A DNA stretch of 64,000 nucleotides from Pyronema omphalodes (lineage: Eukaryota; Ascomycota; Pezizomycetes; Pezizales; Pyronemataceae): positions 372,001-436,000 of the forward strand of contig JAJJXM010000020.1 in assembly GCA_024516155.1 (NCBI GenBank), written 5' to 3'. The position numbers were made by a program, and so were the translations under genes. This document shows positions 33,561 through 46,001 of the stretch, piece by piece. Positions within the stretch are counted from its first letter, which is position 1. Every line of letters begins with the position of its first letter. Under the pieces are notes generated by a model that searched no databases, had not been told where the DNA came from, and saw only the letters and a list, made by a program, of their open reading frames with translations.

Positions 33561-36067
33561 ATGTACCGCGCACTCAGACCATCATGGTCCGAGCTGTGCT
33601 CGACTAGCTTGCGGCGGTCCCTACAGCGAGGAGCTTCGCGACAGACCCAGCGAAACTGTGGAGCTGTCAGCGCTGGAATAGCCCACTCTGCACTTAGAAG
33701 CCATAGCTTACCATTCGAACACGTTGGAGCTCCCAATGCCGCCGCAGATGACAAGACCTTAAGAGAGATCTTGTGAGTAGCTTATACTTTTATCTCCTCT
33801 TCATAGTTTAATGAAGTTTCTGGATCTGACAAATAGATAGTGACAATGGCAAAGCCTGGGACCAATTCCGCAGCAAGCTCCGTGACCCCAACGTTCCCCG
33901 CACAGGTTTATTCCACAACAAAGACCTGACCTCCCCGTCCGGAATCCGTCACTATGCCGAGCGTACTCTCGTCAAAGCCAAGCAATTGGTCACCAAGATC
34001 TGTTCTGCCCAAACGCACGACGAGCTAGCTATGGTCGTTCAAGACCTCGACCGTCTGAGTGACTTGCTGTGCCGCGTTATCGATATGGCCGATTTCGTGC
34101 GCGCCTCTCACCCCGACCAGCGGATAATCTACGCCGCCCATAATGCCTATGGTGCGATGTTCGAATACATGCAGGTCCTCAACACCACTACCGGGCTTTA
34201 CGAAGCTCTCAAAAAAGTCCTCAATACCCCTGAGGTGTTGTCCCGACTCAACCAAGAAGAAAAAGTGGTCGCCAACATTCTCTATGCAGACTTTGAAAAA
34301 TCCGGAATCAACCTTCCCGCAAATGTTCGTAACCGCTGGGTGAAGCTAATGAGCGAGATCGCCGACCTCGGTTCACAATTCGCCAACGGATCAAGACCCG
34401 CGCAGGAATATGTTGAATTTTCCTCCTATGAGCTGAAGGGAATGGACCCAGTTGTTGCTCGGAGCTTGACAGATCGGGGCAGGATTCGTATCCCCACAAC
34501 AGGCATGACCACTTCACATGCTCTCCGCACTGTTGAAGACCCCATGGCTAGAAAGAAGCTCTATATCGCCTCCCATACTAGCCACCCCAGCCAGATCCAC
34601 ACCCTCGAGCAGCTTCTCAAGAAGCGGGCTGAGCTAGCATCTCTTGTTGGACGAGAGTCATTCGCTCACCTCACCCTACAAGACAAAATGGCCAAAACAC
34701 CCTTCGCAGTCCGCGAATTTCTCTCTTCCCTTGCAGCGGCCAACCTCCCTGCTGCTCAAGCCGAATTCAATCTGCTGAAGTCACTAAAGCAAGCCTCCTG
34801 GCCCACTACGCCTAATGTTTCCCTCGACCCCTGGGATCGGGAATACTACATCTCTAAGCTCTCCCAGGCTTACCGCTCCCGGGCAAAGCAGGAACACACA
34901 TTATCCAGCTACTTCTCCTTGGGAACCGTCATGCAGGGTCTCTCACGTATCTTTCACCGTCTCTACGGCATCCGATTTGTTCCCCGTGAGCCTGTGCCTG
35001 GTGAGGTCTGGACCCCTGATGTCCGCCGCTTGGATATGATCTCCGACACCGACGGACACATTGCTGTAGTCTACTGCGACCTCTTTTCCCGTCCCGGCAA
35101 GCTTCCTAACCCCGCTCACTTTACCCTCCGTTGCTCCCGCCGTATCTCTCCTGAAGAGTTGGCCGAATACGCCGCCTCCGGTGAATCCGCCTCCGATGGC
35201 ATGGCGGCCAGTAGAGTCGGTGAGGACGGTAGCATCTACCAGCTCCCTACTATCGCCCTAGTCTGCGACTTCCCTCCTCCTTCCTCCTCCTCCTTTTCTA
35301 GCTCTCTGCTATCCTCCGGATCAACTAAGCCCACTCTCCTTTCCTTCCGAGAGGTTACCACCCTCTTCCACGAAATGGGACACGCCGTGCACTCTATGTT
35401 GGGCCGAACTGCTTTACACAACGTAGCCGGAACCCGCTGCGCAACCGACTGGTCAGAGCTTCCCAGTATTTTGATGGAGCATTTCGCCAAGGACCCCGAA
35501 GTCTTAGCAGAGTTCGCAAGACACTACAGTACCGATCAACCACTACCCTATGAACAATTGAAAGAAGTGATGAGAGTCGAGAGCCTAATGGAGGCCGGAG
35601 AGACTCGTCATCAGATTGTTCTAGCTGTTTTGGACCAGGCATACAACTCTACTCTTCCATTGGAAGGCCGTGGTTCTATCGCTGGTGGAGCTGCAGTGGG
35701 AAAAAATGGTCGCTTTGATAGTACGGCTGTTTTTAGGGATGTTGAACGCGAGTTTTCGTTGCTGCCTCATGCAGAGGGAACTAGTTGGCAGGGATTCTTT
35801 GGACATCTCTATGGGTATGGTGCTACGTACTATGCTTACCTCTTTGATACGGCTATTGCGGGTAAGATTTGGAGAGATGTCTTTAAGGGTCAGCCGTTGG
35901 CTAGGGAGGGAGGAGAGAAGTTTAAGGAGGAGGTGTTGAGATGGGGAGGTGCCAGAGATGGATGGAGCTGTCTTGCGGGGGTGTTGGGTAGAGAGGAATT
36001 AAAACAGGGTGGAGAACAGGCGATGAGGGAGGTTGGAATGTGGGGACGGGAGATCAAGAAGGAATAG
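33561..36067 (+). CDS. OCT1: mitochondrial intermediate peptidase Oct1 (M3 metallopeptidase)
   Basis: Exons are 33561-33772 and 33841-36067, giving 812 residues. Oct1 removes an octapeptide from imported matrix proteins after cleavage by the general processing peptidase. The N-terminal ~40 residues are rich in Arg and Ser and lack acidic residues, as expected for a mitochondrial targeting sequence. The zinc site is FHEMGHAVHSMLGRT (HExxH), followed by TDWSELPSILMEHF, which supplies the third ligand Glu. Conserved stretches NVPRTGLFHNKDLTSP and VANILYADFEKSGINL place it in the MIP branch of family M3. Splicing uses the second of two adjacent AG acceptors, because the first would create an immediate stop. 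A Ser-rich insert (about residues 540-560) interrupts the catalytic domain. Confidence 0.94.
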
Positions 36068-36763
36068 TCAAATGGTTAGACTGGTTTGCTCTAGATAAGA
36101 GAATCCAGTGACGAGGATGAACATGGGGACGGTAAGATACAGTAGATGAGAGAAAACCGGTGATGGGGATGAGGATGGGATGATGAGATGCGATAGATTT
36201 ACGGAGCATTTTGTTTAGGGATGTCGACTGTATAAATCGCGAGATGATGGGAAGTCCTTTGTGTATGATTACTTTACCGGTGTTTCTTGTCTTGTCTTGT
36301 TTTAACGCTACTTTTACAGATTCGGAACAGATGTAGTTCCGACTTTTTTACTGCATAGGAGTCTTTGCTTTGATCTGTTTTTTTGTACGTGTACTTGGGT
36401 CTTTGTAATTTACTTTTTTGTGAATATCCTGTCAGATCTATATTGCAATTGATTGAGTGATATGAACATAAAGTCGGTTTGTTTATACATATATAAAAAG
36501 TTGAAGTAGAAGTTTGTAGCCTATACTTTAATGCCGTTAAGCTATGAATCTTAGACCATAGAGCACCCCGATCCAAGACCGGTCGACGCGTTAAGCCAAC
36601 CCGTGACGTCATTTATGCACTTCACGCGTAGCACCATACTCGGCGACGCATAGCTACACGTGATAGGCCCTTTGTACCTCGCGAGCTTCATCCACCTCCG
36701 CATATCCTTTTGTCCCCGCCCTTAGTACCATATCTCCATCCATCGATTAACACAGCTATCATC
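36068..36763. other. intergenic between OCT1 and the TMEM205-domain gene
   Basis: 3' flank of OCT1. The segment 36290-36510 resembles 41995-42195 in the same orientation (shared landmarks TTTTTGTGAA, GATTGAGTGAT and AGTTGAAGT), suggesting an old dispersed repeat. No gene seen. Confidence 0.4.
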
Positions 36764-37542
36764 ATGCCGGTTCTTTCATCGTTGAACCACGTAACCCTCC
36801 ACGTTATCAGCTGGGGTACACTTCTGGGTACCCAATTCTTCCAGGTGTGTTAGATGTCCCTCATACATGGTTCCGAAGTAGCGAAGCTCGGTGATACGGC
36901 TGCCAGGCATTCTTAGAGCGAAATTCGGAGATCTGGGGACGCTAGCTAAACTCACACCAACTTATACAAATATAGTCCTTCGTCGGGGGTTTCGTCGCTT
37001 ATAAAACTATTTCCCCTCCTCAATTCTCTTTACTACAACAAAATATTTTCCCTGTATACTTTACTCTCACCTCTGGATTATCATTGTTGGTGCTGGTTAC
37101 ACACCCGCACACATCATGGGATTCTCTGATCTATTCCTCTTCTGCGCTTCCTATGGCAATCACGTTCGTAGCTAGTACGGTTAATTTATTTATTGTTGGC
37201 CCCAAGACTACGCAGGTTATGAAAGAGAGAAAAATCCAGGAAACGAAAGATGGAAGGAAGAAGGATGATCCAGAACAGAGTGAGGAAATGAAGGCCTTGA
37301 ATAGGAGGTTTGAGATTTTGCATGGGGTTTCGGCGATGTTGGGGGTTGCGGCTTGGGGAGCGACGGCTTGGTATGGGGTTAGGATTGCGGATGGGATGAA
37401 TCATGGGGTGAATTATTGGGCGATGCAGGGAAGGAGGGAAGGGGTTAGGATTGGGGAGGATGTTGTTAGGAGAATCTCCGGAGTCATGGGGGATGTGTCG
37501 ATGGGAAAGGTGAAGGAGATTGTCGGTAGTTTGGTGGATTAA
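36764..37542 (+). CDS. TMEM205-like (DUF4149) membrane protein, 2 exons
   Basis: Exons are 36764-36844 and 36976-37542, giving 215 residues. The start MPVLSSLNHVTLHVISWGTL and the joined segment GTQFFQSFVGGFVAYKTISP match the TMEM205 domain pattern. Further hydrophobic helices follow (around SGLSLLVLVTHPH, ALPMAITFVASTVNLFIVGP and the glycine/alanine-rich HGVSAMLGVAAWGATAW). Conserved VGPKTTQVMKER precedes a Lys/Glu-rich loop, and RFEILHGVSAMLG is typical of fungal members. Four membrane segments are likely. The biochemical role of the family is not established, and no clear organelle signal is visible. Confidence 0.85.
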
Positions 37543-37884
37543 AAGTTACAGGATTTGAGAAATACGTCGGTGGATCGCTTATGATGAATGAGAACGATTA
37601 CTACGCGGGATACCACTAGTCCGGGTTATATTTGCATGTCATTAAAGTTCTTATAATTTACGGCCATTCATGAGATAGTGGGTTACTATAAACTATTATT
37701 CTCTGCCTCAAGCCGAAAATATAACCCCCTAATGCTTGTTTCAATTGCCTAATTATATGTCCTCCCCTCATAATTTTGGCCTCTGACGTCCTGTACTTGT
37801 CCATCTAGTGCTTAATATCCTATCACTCAATCCACCGTTACAATACAGTCGCTACATCCGCTACTCCACCGCCACTCCATAATC
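37543..37884. other. short intergenic region
   Basis: About 340 bp holding the 3' end of the TMEM205-like gene and the promoter of the next one. No additional feature seen. Confidence 0.4.
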
Positions 37885-40800
37885 ATGACCAATTCCCACA
37901 TCCACAACACCAATCTCCTAACCTTTCTCCGTCAAAGAATCCTGATACTATCCCCATCCTCCTGGACTCCCCCATCCTACATCCTCACTATATCCTCCGC
38001 CGACATCTCCTCCACAGCAGAAGCCTATACAACCCCTCAACTAACCAGGCTAATCCTCAGCATCCTCCTCGGTCTCCCACCATTCCAAGACTATCCCGAC
38101 GAAAATATATCCAGCAAATACGGCGCATTCCTCAACCACTGGAAGACCTATATTTCCGGTTCTTTTCCGGAGCAGGAGGACGAGCAGGAGAAAGAGTCAG
38201 TGAAAACTGTAGAGGAGGATAGTAGTAGTGGTGGTGGAGGATATCAAGATTTTTCAGGATTAGATATCCTAATCTCTCTTCGCTTTGAATTTTCTCAGCT
38301 TTCGGGAGATCGCTTTGTTTTCATATCCCGGCTCCTCCTGGCATGTCTTCGCGTTCTCAAGGTTCCGGAATTGAACCCAACAGACCGCATTGAGATTTTG
38401 CAAAAGGCAACGAGTATACTGGAGAAGTTGATGGGGAGTATACCGAACCCCAAGGGAGTGGTGACGGAGAAACAGGCGAACTCGGTGGTGGGGTTGTGGA
38501 GGTGTTTGATGCTCCTGACGGACCGGGCACAATGGTGGGCGAAGAATAGGAGGTTTAAGGAGGGTTTGTTGAGGCTGGCGAAATGTGTTTGTAAGTGCCA
38601 CAAATTCTTATCTTAAAATCCGCTACTGGATTATCATTTTTCTTCCATGGTTAAAGAAGAGTGTTTTTTTGCTGATAATGTATGCTCAATAGTTGCACTC
38701 CCCAACTGCATCGCCCTCTTCAAACTCACCCTAAAAGCAGACATCAGCTCCAAAGATGTCCCGGAAGTGCACAATGTCGTCACAATTCTCTTATCAGCAC
38801 TAGAAACCCATCTTGGAATTCCAACAGATGCCTCAATTAACGCTTTTACTCCTTATCCTTTCACCTTCCCATTGACAAATAATCTGGATAACTTCAACTG
38901 GACCAATGACTACAATTTCGCAAATCTGAGAGTTATGGCAGCTGCTTGGTTACTTTCCGAGAACCAAGATTTAAGGAAAGCGGGATTAGATGCACCCGGC
39001 ACCAATGCGAGAGTGGTTTTGGAACATACTTCGGGCTTTGAGAGACTGATTCGGTATCCCGAGAGTGCACTGAGAGTGGCGTTGGTGCATATATCCAATG
39101 AAACTAGAAGCGGAGGAAAGGCTCGTCCTTTGGCTGATAAAAAAGCGATTGAGGCATTGGCAAAATATGACGACTATGCGAGGAAACAGAAACCGGCCAG
39201 AGGACAGGAGTTTAAAGGGTACTTTGAACTTGCGGAGTGGCTGTTGCCTTGGCTGTGGAGAAGAAGGGGGATTGATCAGATGTTTGTGTGGAAGACTACA
39301 GTGAATTGGATGCAGCGGAGTTTTGTGGGGGACAATGAACTGGTTGAAGTGGAAGAATCACATCCGGCTATAGAGCTAATGGAGAAACAGAATATGGATT
39401 TGCTGTTTCCTGTGTTTGATGTAAGTAACGCCCGGTGCCGGAGTAAAAGTGGTCCTAGGCTAATGAGATTGGAAAGGATATTTTTCGGTTTGTGTTTTCT
39501 AAGACATCAGATCCACGTGAAGCACCGGGTTTGGAATTGTCACCATCGGATCGGGGGAAGCTCTTTGAGGTTTTTTTGGCTTCTGTGTTCATTTTGGGGA
39601 AAAGGGACAAGGGATTGCTGAATACCTACTTCTGCAGCCGGGTGATCAGAGCTGCGGTGTTTTCGATTGAAGATCGGTGGATGTCTGCGGCTTGTAAGAA
39701 TTCATCATCATTCCAAATAACGGGGTTATCTGTTAATCTTTATATGAAGCTTTACATACGGCCTGCGTTATAATGCTCCATGTAACGAAGAAAACAATTT
39801 TTGATTCGATGGCCATGGTGAATATGGCAATGCAGTTGCAAAGTAAGCCGTGATTCTTATCCCGAATACTTGCGATTAAACTTGCTGATAGAAGGAGTAG
39901 GTATTCACAGTGTAATTCTTGAGTGTATTGATGATGTCAGAGACGCCTATCAGAAGACATCTGTTGATATTCCCTCTCTCGAAAACACTCTAGAAACACT
40001 AACCTCAGTAACACAATTTGCAATAATCATACTAGTTGCAGACCCACAATTAGGTATGGAGGACTCTACCCATTTGCCGCAAATAACGGATGAAACAAAT
40101 GAGATTTTGACATTCTCTAGTCTCTTCATTCGCCACAAAAGGGCTCCGTCAATCCATCCACCACCTCATCACCACATCCAAACAATTCAGCCCCCTATCC
40201 ACCGAAATCAGTTCCGTCTGCATCGCGTCCTTGGCAGAACTACTTTCACTCATCGACTTCCCGGGCGACAACCCCGAAAGCCAAACCGACCTCAAATTCG
40301 TTCTTCTAAAAACCTTTGAATCTCCACACCCCGCATACCACATCCGTAAGCCAACCTTCCTTACCTTTCATCTCCTCTTCACAGCTAATCTCCACCTCTT
40401 CATACATAGCAATTACCACGTCTCTCATCCTCTCCATCCCCCCTGTATCTTGGCTCTCCCATCCCCTCGACTACCTCAACTCCTGGTACGAAATCCGCGA
40501 GATCTTCCTCGCCGAAACAAGCCCCCAAATCCTCCTCCAAGCCTACCTCCCCTGTCTAGTCCGTCTTCTCCCACGGTTAATATCCCAACCAAATCAAGAC
40601 CTTCGCCAAGCTCTTCTAATAGACCGCCTGAACATCGAACTCTGCAAAAAACTACTACTAGAGATCCTTATGCTACAGTGCCAAGCAGATGCTAAAGAGT
40701 CGTCAAAGAGTATTTTAATTTGTGGGATTTGTAAGTTGTTGGTGATGATACTTTCAGAATGGGATAAAGCGCAGGAGACGCAGTGGAGGGAAGAGTTGGC

Positions 40801-41005
40801 AAGTGTGGCTACGAAGAAGGAGTTAAAGGGGATTATGGAAACTTTGGAAGGAGAGGAGAGGGAGTGGGTTAGGAGTGTTGTGGAGGTGCTTGGGGTTGGT
40901 GGATCGGGGAAGGTTGGGAGAAAGGTGGAAGTGCAGAAGGAGGAATGGTGGTATTGGAGCTGTAATATAACGGTGCGGGGGATGGGTGTTTTGGTTAGGA
41001 TTTAG
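37885..41005 (+). CDS. unrecognised 899-residue helical protein, 7 exons
   Basis: Exons are 37885-38590, 38693-39420, 39504-39693, 39750-39842, 39892-40053, 40121-40345 and 40410-41005. Together they make 900 codons with no internal stop, which is itself good support for the model. I do not recognise the family. The composition is that of an all-alpha, ARM/HEAT-like soluble protein: regular amphipathic stretches such as LISLRFEFSQLSGDRFVFIS, NLRVMAAAWLLSENQDLRKA and DYLNSWYEIREIFLAE, with no signal peptide or obvious membrane span. An acidic, Gly/Ser-rich loop sits near residues 93-118. The last two introns need care: at 40410 only the CATACATAG acceptor, not the upstream CTTCACAG one, keeps the frame. 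A scaffold or adaptor role would be a guess. Confidence 0.75.
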
Positions 41006-42796
41006 AATAGCCATAATATGAAGAACTAGGGGGGTTGGAGGGCTGGAGAGCGAGTAAATGAAATAACCGGGAAGAGGTAATGGGAACAAAATGACTGGAT
41101 ATTGATGATTTTATGAAAGTTTTGGATTGAAGTTTTTGTGAAATCAAAAAGTAATGAATAGATATAGTAGTAATATTTTCACTGATAACAAAGTATCATT
41201 ACCGCTGAATCTGATTGCACAATCATTGAAATCCTTGTGAACTAGGATTTTGACCGCTGTCTGTTGCGTTTCTGATTGCACTGCTGGGGTTTGGCTAGGA
41301 ATAGTTCTCCTCATGTGTCATGGATCAAATAGCAGTGATTCCCCACTATACTTTCCCTGCCAGTACCGGTTGCTGCAAAATTGCTCAAGGTATAGTATTT
41401 GCCCGAGAGGCTCTACGTTTGAGAAAACTGGAACATTCTGTCCAGACTAACTTTTTCCGGGACTGCTCCCCCGTTGGAAGGCTGGTTGTTTGGAGATAGT
41501 ATAGTCCCATAGTCCCCCCAATGACAGTTACCACAGTTAATCAGATTCCATTGATCAACCCTGTTGAGAGTTGAAATTTACATGACATGGAAATTTGTGA
41601 GCTTGTGTCTACGGATAGTTATTAAATTCATAATCTAAACCATTCAAAAATTCGGGGTAATTGAACATATTTGCATCTTACGTTAAGAAGAGAATGTCAT
41701 AGCAATTAGGGAACATCATGACAGAGCACTCGATAACCGACAACAGACGGGGGCCACCGTTGATTCGAGTGCTGTTTTCATGTCAATTGCAATACCACCA
41801 AGATACCACTCTTTTCATTTTAGGAGCGGTTTTTATATTGATTAAATATCGGTTAGAAGGTGGGGAACGACGTTCTATTGAGTTAATGCCACAAAATGTG
41901 ATGGAGTAACTGAGAATAATGGGAAAATGCGGGGATGAAGATGAAATGAGGATTTTGATATTTCAACCGCACGATGATGAAGGGAGTGGTTATAATAGCT
42001 GTATTGGCGCTTTTTGTTTTTACCCTGCTGATTGTATCACTGTTTTCAGAGGCAGTTCTAGTTTCGCGCTTTTTTGCGCTAGTAGTGGGTCGTTTTGGTT
42101 GGCTTTTTGTGAAGGTACTGTTAGGTACGTGCTAAGATTGATTGAGTGATGTGATCATGAAGTCCATATAGGTTTATACCTGAAGTTGAAGTGCCTTATC
42201 TGGACGTCAGAACCCATGAGCCATATCTGAACATAGTACATACCAAGGACGGCAGGAAGCCTAACGGGGAGTAATTACTCTACTCAACTTCAGATTTCCT
42301 TTCTCCTGTTAAGCTTGAGCACGGATAATACTAACTGTGATTAGGTTATCATTTTCCCAATATAAGGGCCACAGGGTTTTAATTACACAGAGACGGTTTT
42401 GAAGAACTTAGTTACAAGATAATTAATATATAGTGATAACAGATAGTTTATTTTCTCGTATTTGAATACATGCGACTCGTCAGAATACTTAGCACAACGA
42501 GAAATTCTCTGGTAAGGCCTTGGTTGCGGTATACTATCCATGTACCAGCAATCTTCTGCATTGAGTAGTCTGAAACTAAATAATATAAAATTGAAGGCAT
42601 AATTAATTTTCATTAAGTAAAAATAAATAATTAACAGTGTCGTATGCGCATACTAGGAACTTCCACATCCCGCAAACCTTGGCATCCATTACTCAACCAT
42701 TACCTACGAGCTTATCTCAGATTTGATCTCCGATTCCAACGCAGCTACTCAAAATTTCCCTTTCTCCTGCCATTACCCCCCACCCCACCATCTCCA
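41006..42796. other. intergenic between the unrecognised gene and the PRXL2-like gene
   Basis: No supported gene in 1.8 kb. 41995-42195 resembles 36290-36510 (see findings). Short frames (41250-41450, 41718-41909, 41919-42149) show no domain. Confidence 0.4.
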
Positions 42797-43923
42797 TCAG
42801 ACACTCTCCGTCACAACACCAACCGTCTGTCCTTCTGGTACAATCTGCTCATGAGCCATCATTCTCTCGCCCTGTTGCTGTTGTGGATGGACAGTATACT
42901 CATCCAGCAGCTTTAAAACCTGCGCTACCTCCAGATGATCCCTGGTATTCTGCATACAATGCGCATATTTCAACTCCCCATTAACCCAGAGGAACTCGCC
43001 ACCATTCTAAGTTTTTCATTAGCCCTGACAAGTCAATTCACAGACTCAAAAGAAGGGCAACCTACCCGTGCAGGATTTCCACCCTTAGTAACGCCGGCCC
43101 TCAAACCCGCGATAACACCCTTGATAATGCCGGCCAACATCCCATCTTTAACATACCCCGGCTTCTTCCCAATCGACATCGTCTTTGTCATTCCTACTTC
43201 TCATCAGCATAATCCAAAACATTCTCCTAAACATAACTTACCCAAAGTATCATAAACCGCCCCCTCAGGGTCCGTATAAAAGTCCCATCCCGGCACCATA
43301 GCCGGAGCCTGAGTCGCCGCCTGCGATGTCTCTGCCGACACACCAGCACCATTCTGTTCCTCCTGAGCAGTCTTTGTCGATTTTACATGCCCATTATTTC
43401 TTCTCTTCCCAATCGCAGACCCGAGAGACTTCCTGTACTCCTCGATAACCTCCGGCTGTCCACAACCCACAACAATAAGCTTTACACCCCGAGCCGCTAA
43501 CGCATCCTGTGAGAGCTCCTGTGTCGCTGCCATAGCTTCGAGGAAGTTATGGCAGCTGGTACAATAAAAGTGACGGATGAAAACGGTTAATACAACTGGA
43601 GAACTGGTGACGAGGGCTGATAGGGTTGTTTCTGCTGGTGCTACGGGAGCGGCGGGAGCGGTACCAGCACCATTGTTGACTGCGCTGATTGGAGGCTCCG
43701 CAGCGGTGGATCCGGGGATGGGTTTCGCTGGTTGTGTTTCTGTACCAGAGGTGGTTCCAGCTACTGAGGTCCTTCTTTTGGAAGAGGAGGTCCCTGGAGT
43801 AGATGGGTAGAGAGCCAGGGATAGGGCTCGGGTTATGGCATCAGCGCTTGGTGGGGTGGGTGCCGGGAGAGAGGTGACGGGAGTGCTAGCTGGTGGAGTG
43901 GGTGCAGCGGGTGGGGTTGCCAT
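42797..43923 (-). CDS. thioredoxin-fold AhpC/TSA-type protein (PRXL2/FAM213/AAED1-like), 3 exons
   Basis: Minus-strand exons are 43923-43242, 43193-43066 and 43006-42797, giving 339 residues. An N-terminal Pro/Ala/Thr-rich segment (~105 residues) precedes the peroxiredoxin-like domain. The presumed redox site is VFIRHFYCTSCHNFLEAM (a CxxC). LIVVGCGQPEVIEEYRKS, FYTDPEGAVYDTLG, SIGKKPGYVKDGMLAG and, in the last exon, FLWVNGELKYAHCMQNTRDH are hallmarks of this family. A ~40-residue Ala/Gln/Thr insert sits before PGWDFYTDPEG. An oxidoreductase role is inferred from the family; the substrate is unknown. The 48-nt intron between exons 1 and 2 keeps the frame. Confidence 0.88.
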
Positions 43924-46001
43924 TGCAGCAATGTATTTTTGGTTTCTTGAAGATCCTTGGTGATAGGCTGGTTGTGATGGAAGTTTCGGACGAGGTTAAA
44001 GATGAGGTGAGTGAGAGGTAATGGAAAACACTAGAAGAAAGATGGGATGGGACCATTTTAACATCGTCAGGAGTATTCTTGGACTGGGGTGGGATCAAGG
44101 TTAGTTGCAGAATATTAAGACGTCACCGGTAGTGGTGTGAGTAAACACCTCTACAGCTCTGTCGCAAGTATTATTAGTATGCCGGAGCTGGTTTATGATC
44201 GACGTAACGAAGCAATATAATTGCTGCAACACCGGATGCGGTGCAGCTATGACAATGTTATAGATCTCACTGGCCGTTGTTTATCGGGGGTTGGGTGTTC
44301 AGTCGCGCTTGCATTGGGCGAAACTAATCAACGAGGTTGAACCTTGTAGGTCCTGTGATTGAGTCGGGCTTCCGGATTGGCTCGTTTAATGATGGGCTCT
44401 ACGGTTACCCAAAATTTGGCGATGATCGTCCCAACGGCGGTTGAGTTACTCTATGCAGAATTTTCGGCTTTAAGACTTTTATTATCACTCCATCTTGGCA
44501 GTCGGTAGCAGATGATTTTCTGCACCTGTCGTCACTCGGTATCGCGCACCAGGGACAGGGGACGAACTTTGAGCCTATCAGGACACCTCAACATTCCTCC
44601 GATATTATGCACGCCCAGAAAATCATGTTATTATTAGGGGTATTTCACAGGTTTTGATTTGGCAGCAGAGATGTGGTTGCATGATACTCCATGCAGGCAG
44701 TTGCGTAGACATCGGAGCATACCGCAGAAATAGGATTTCACAAATATATGCACGTAGATATGTATCTTCACTGAGTTAATAAGCGCATAGATTTCAGGGT
44801 GATTGCTGGTGTGACATAAGGTTAAAGAGCGACGCTCTCACAACCTGCAAATTGTGTTTTTTGTGCCCGTAATAGCATTGCCATTTATGAGCGTTGCCTT
44901 TTGATACTTGGTTACCTACCTAAATTCATTGGAGTTTTATCAAAATACTAGGAATGAAAATATAGTTAACAGGGTAGGGCAAACACCTGATTAACGATCT
45001 CTTTAGGGTTAGTCTTAGGGTTAGTCGTGCGATCAGTCTTAGGGCTTGGTTTAGTCTTAGGGCCCCAGTTAGATTCAGATTTAGACCTAAGCGTAGGCTT
45101 CACTAAGTTTACCTAACGTTAACTAGCCGTTAGAATTGGTATTACGTACAGTTACGCTTAAGCGCTAAATATCTTCATCCAGTATATATCCTTTGAAACA
45201 TAATGCCATTTCACGCATCACTGCTTCACTTCATAGGCCGGATTTTTCCGCCAACAAAACAAATACGCAACCTTTAACATCACTTCCAAGCTCTAACACG
45301 ACTTATACTTAACTCCACTAATAGGCCTATCCTTAGTAGACATGACGTAGTGACATACCCGATTTCCAGAAAATGGCTTCAGACTTGGCCAAACTCTAGA
45401 CTCCAGAGGCCATCCTGACCCAAGAAGCACCTTAAATAAACAGCACGCCTAGGTCGCTTGTGCATTATGCAAGAATCGGCTCTTTTAACCAATAATTAAC
45501 CTATAAATTTACTGTGCAGCGTGAAACCAGAGGCCTAAGATTTTAATGTTTTTTTTTTTCGTTATCTGGATTTTTGAGTGGTTGTCGGGTGTAGTTTCTA
45601 TAATTGGTGTTGTAGGGAATGTACTTTTTGGTATCGAGTGATGGAGTTGGGGTTGATACCACTTCTACGGGGCTACTCGGGTAAAGATGTTCATATGGCT
45701 AGGTGTTGAGGCGGCCTAGGTGGCTATCATCGTATACCAGATCACCCATAGGCTCGAAACCCGGGTCAGGATAGTAAAGTGCCAAATTGCTCAAACACAA
45801 AAAAATATCATCGACGCTTAAACTAAAAACATTCCAATAATTATTTGTATTCCTGAAGTCATCAAACATTAATTATTTCCATTTTCCCATTACGCATCAA
45901 AAGAAAAAAAAGAAAAAAGAAATCCATGATTTTCATCCAACCAACTCTCGATCAACCCCCCCGGATATATACCACGCTACATATATGATATTACAGTCCC
46001 A
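43924..46001. other. intergenic with a TTAGGG-rich patch
   Basis: No supported gene in 2.1 kb. 45003-45062 contains four TTAGGG units within 60 bp, in degenerate spacing. A T-run lies at 45549-45560 and an A/G-rich run at 45899-45922 near the 3' end of the transposase-derived gene. Confidence 0.45.

Noticed and set aside
33042..33776. Overlapping plus-strand frames between the TLS1-like gene and OCT1 (33042-33371, 33368-33550, 33513-33776)
   Set aside because: Non-ATG starts or alternate phases of OCT1 exon 1; the 33561 ATG gives the mitochondrial presequence and correct splice.
45745..45780. tRNA-like B box (GGCTCGAAACCCGGG) considered as a tRNA gene
   Set aside because: No acceptor stem or anticodon arm can be formed around it.
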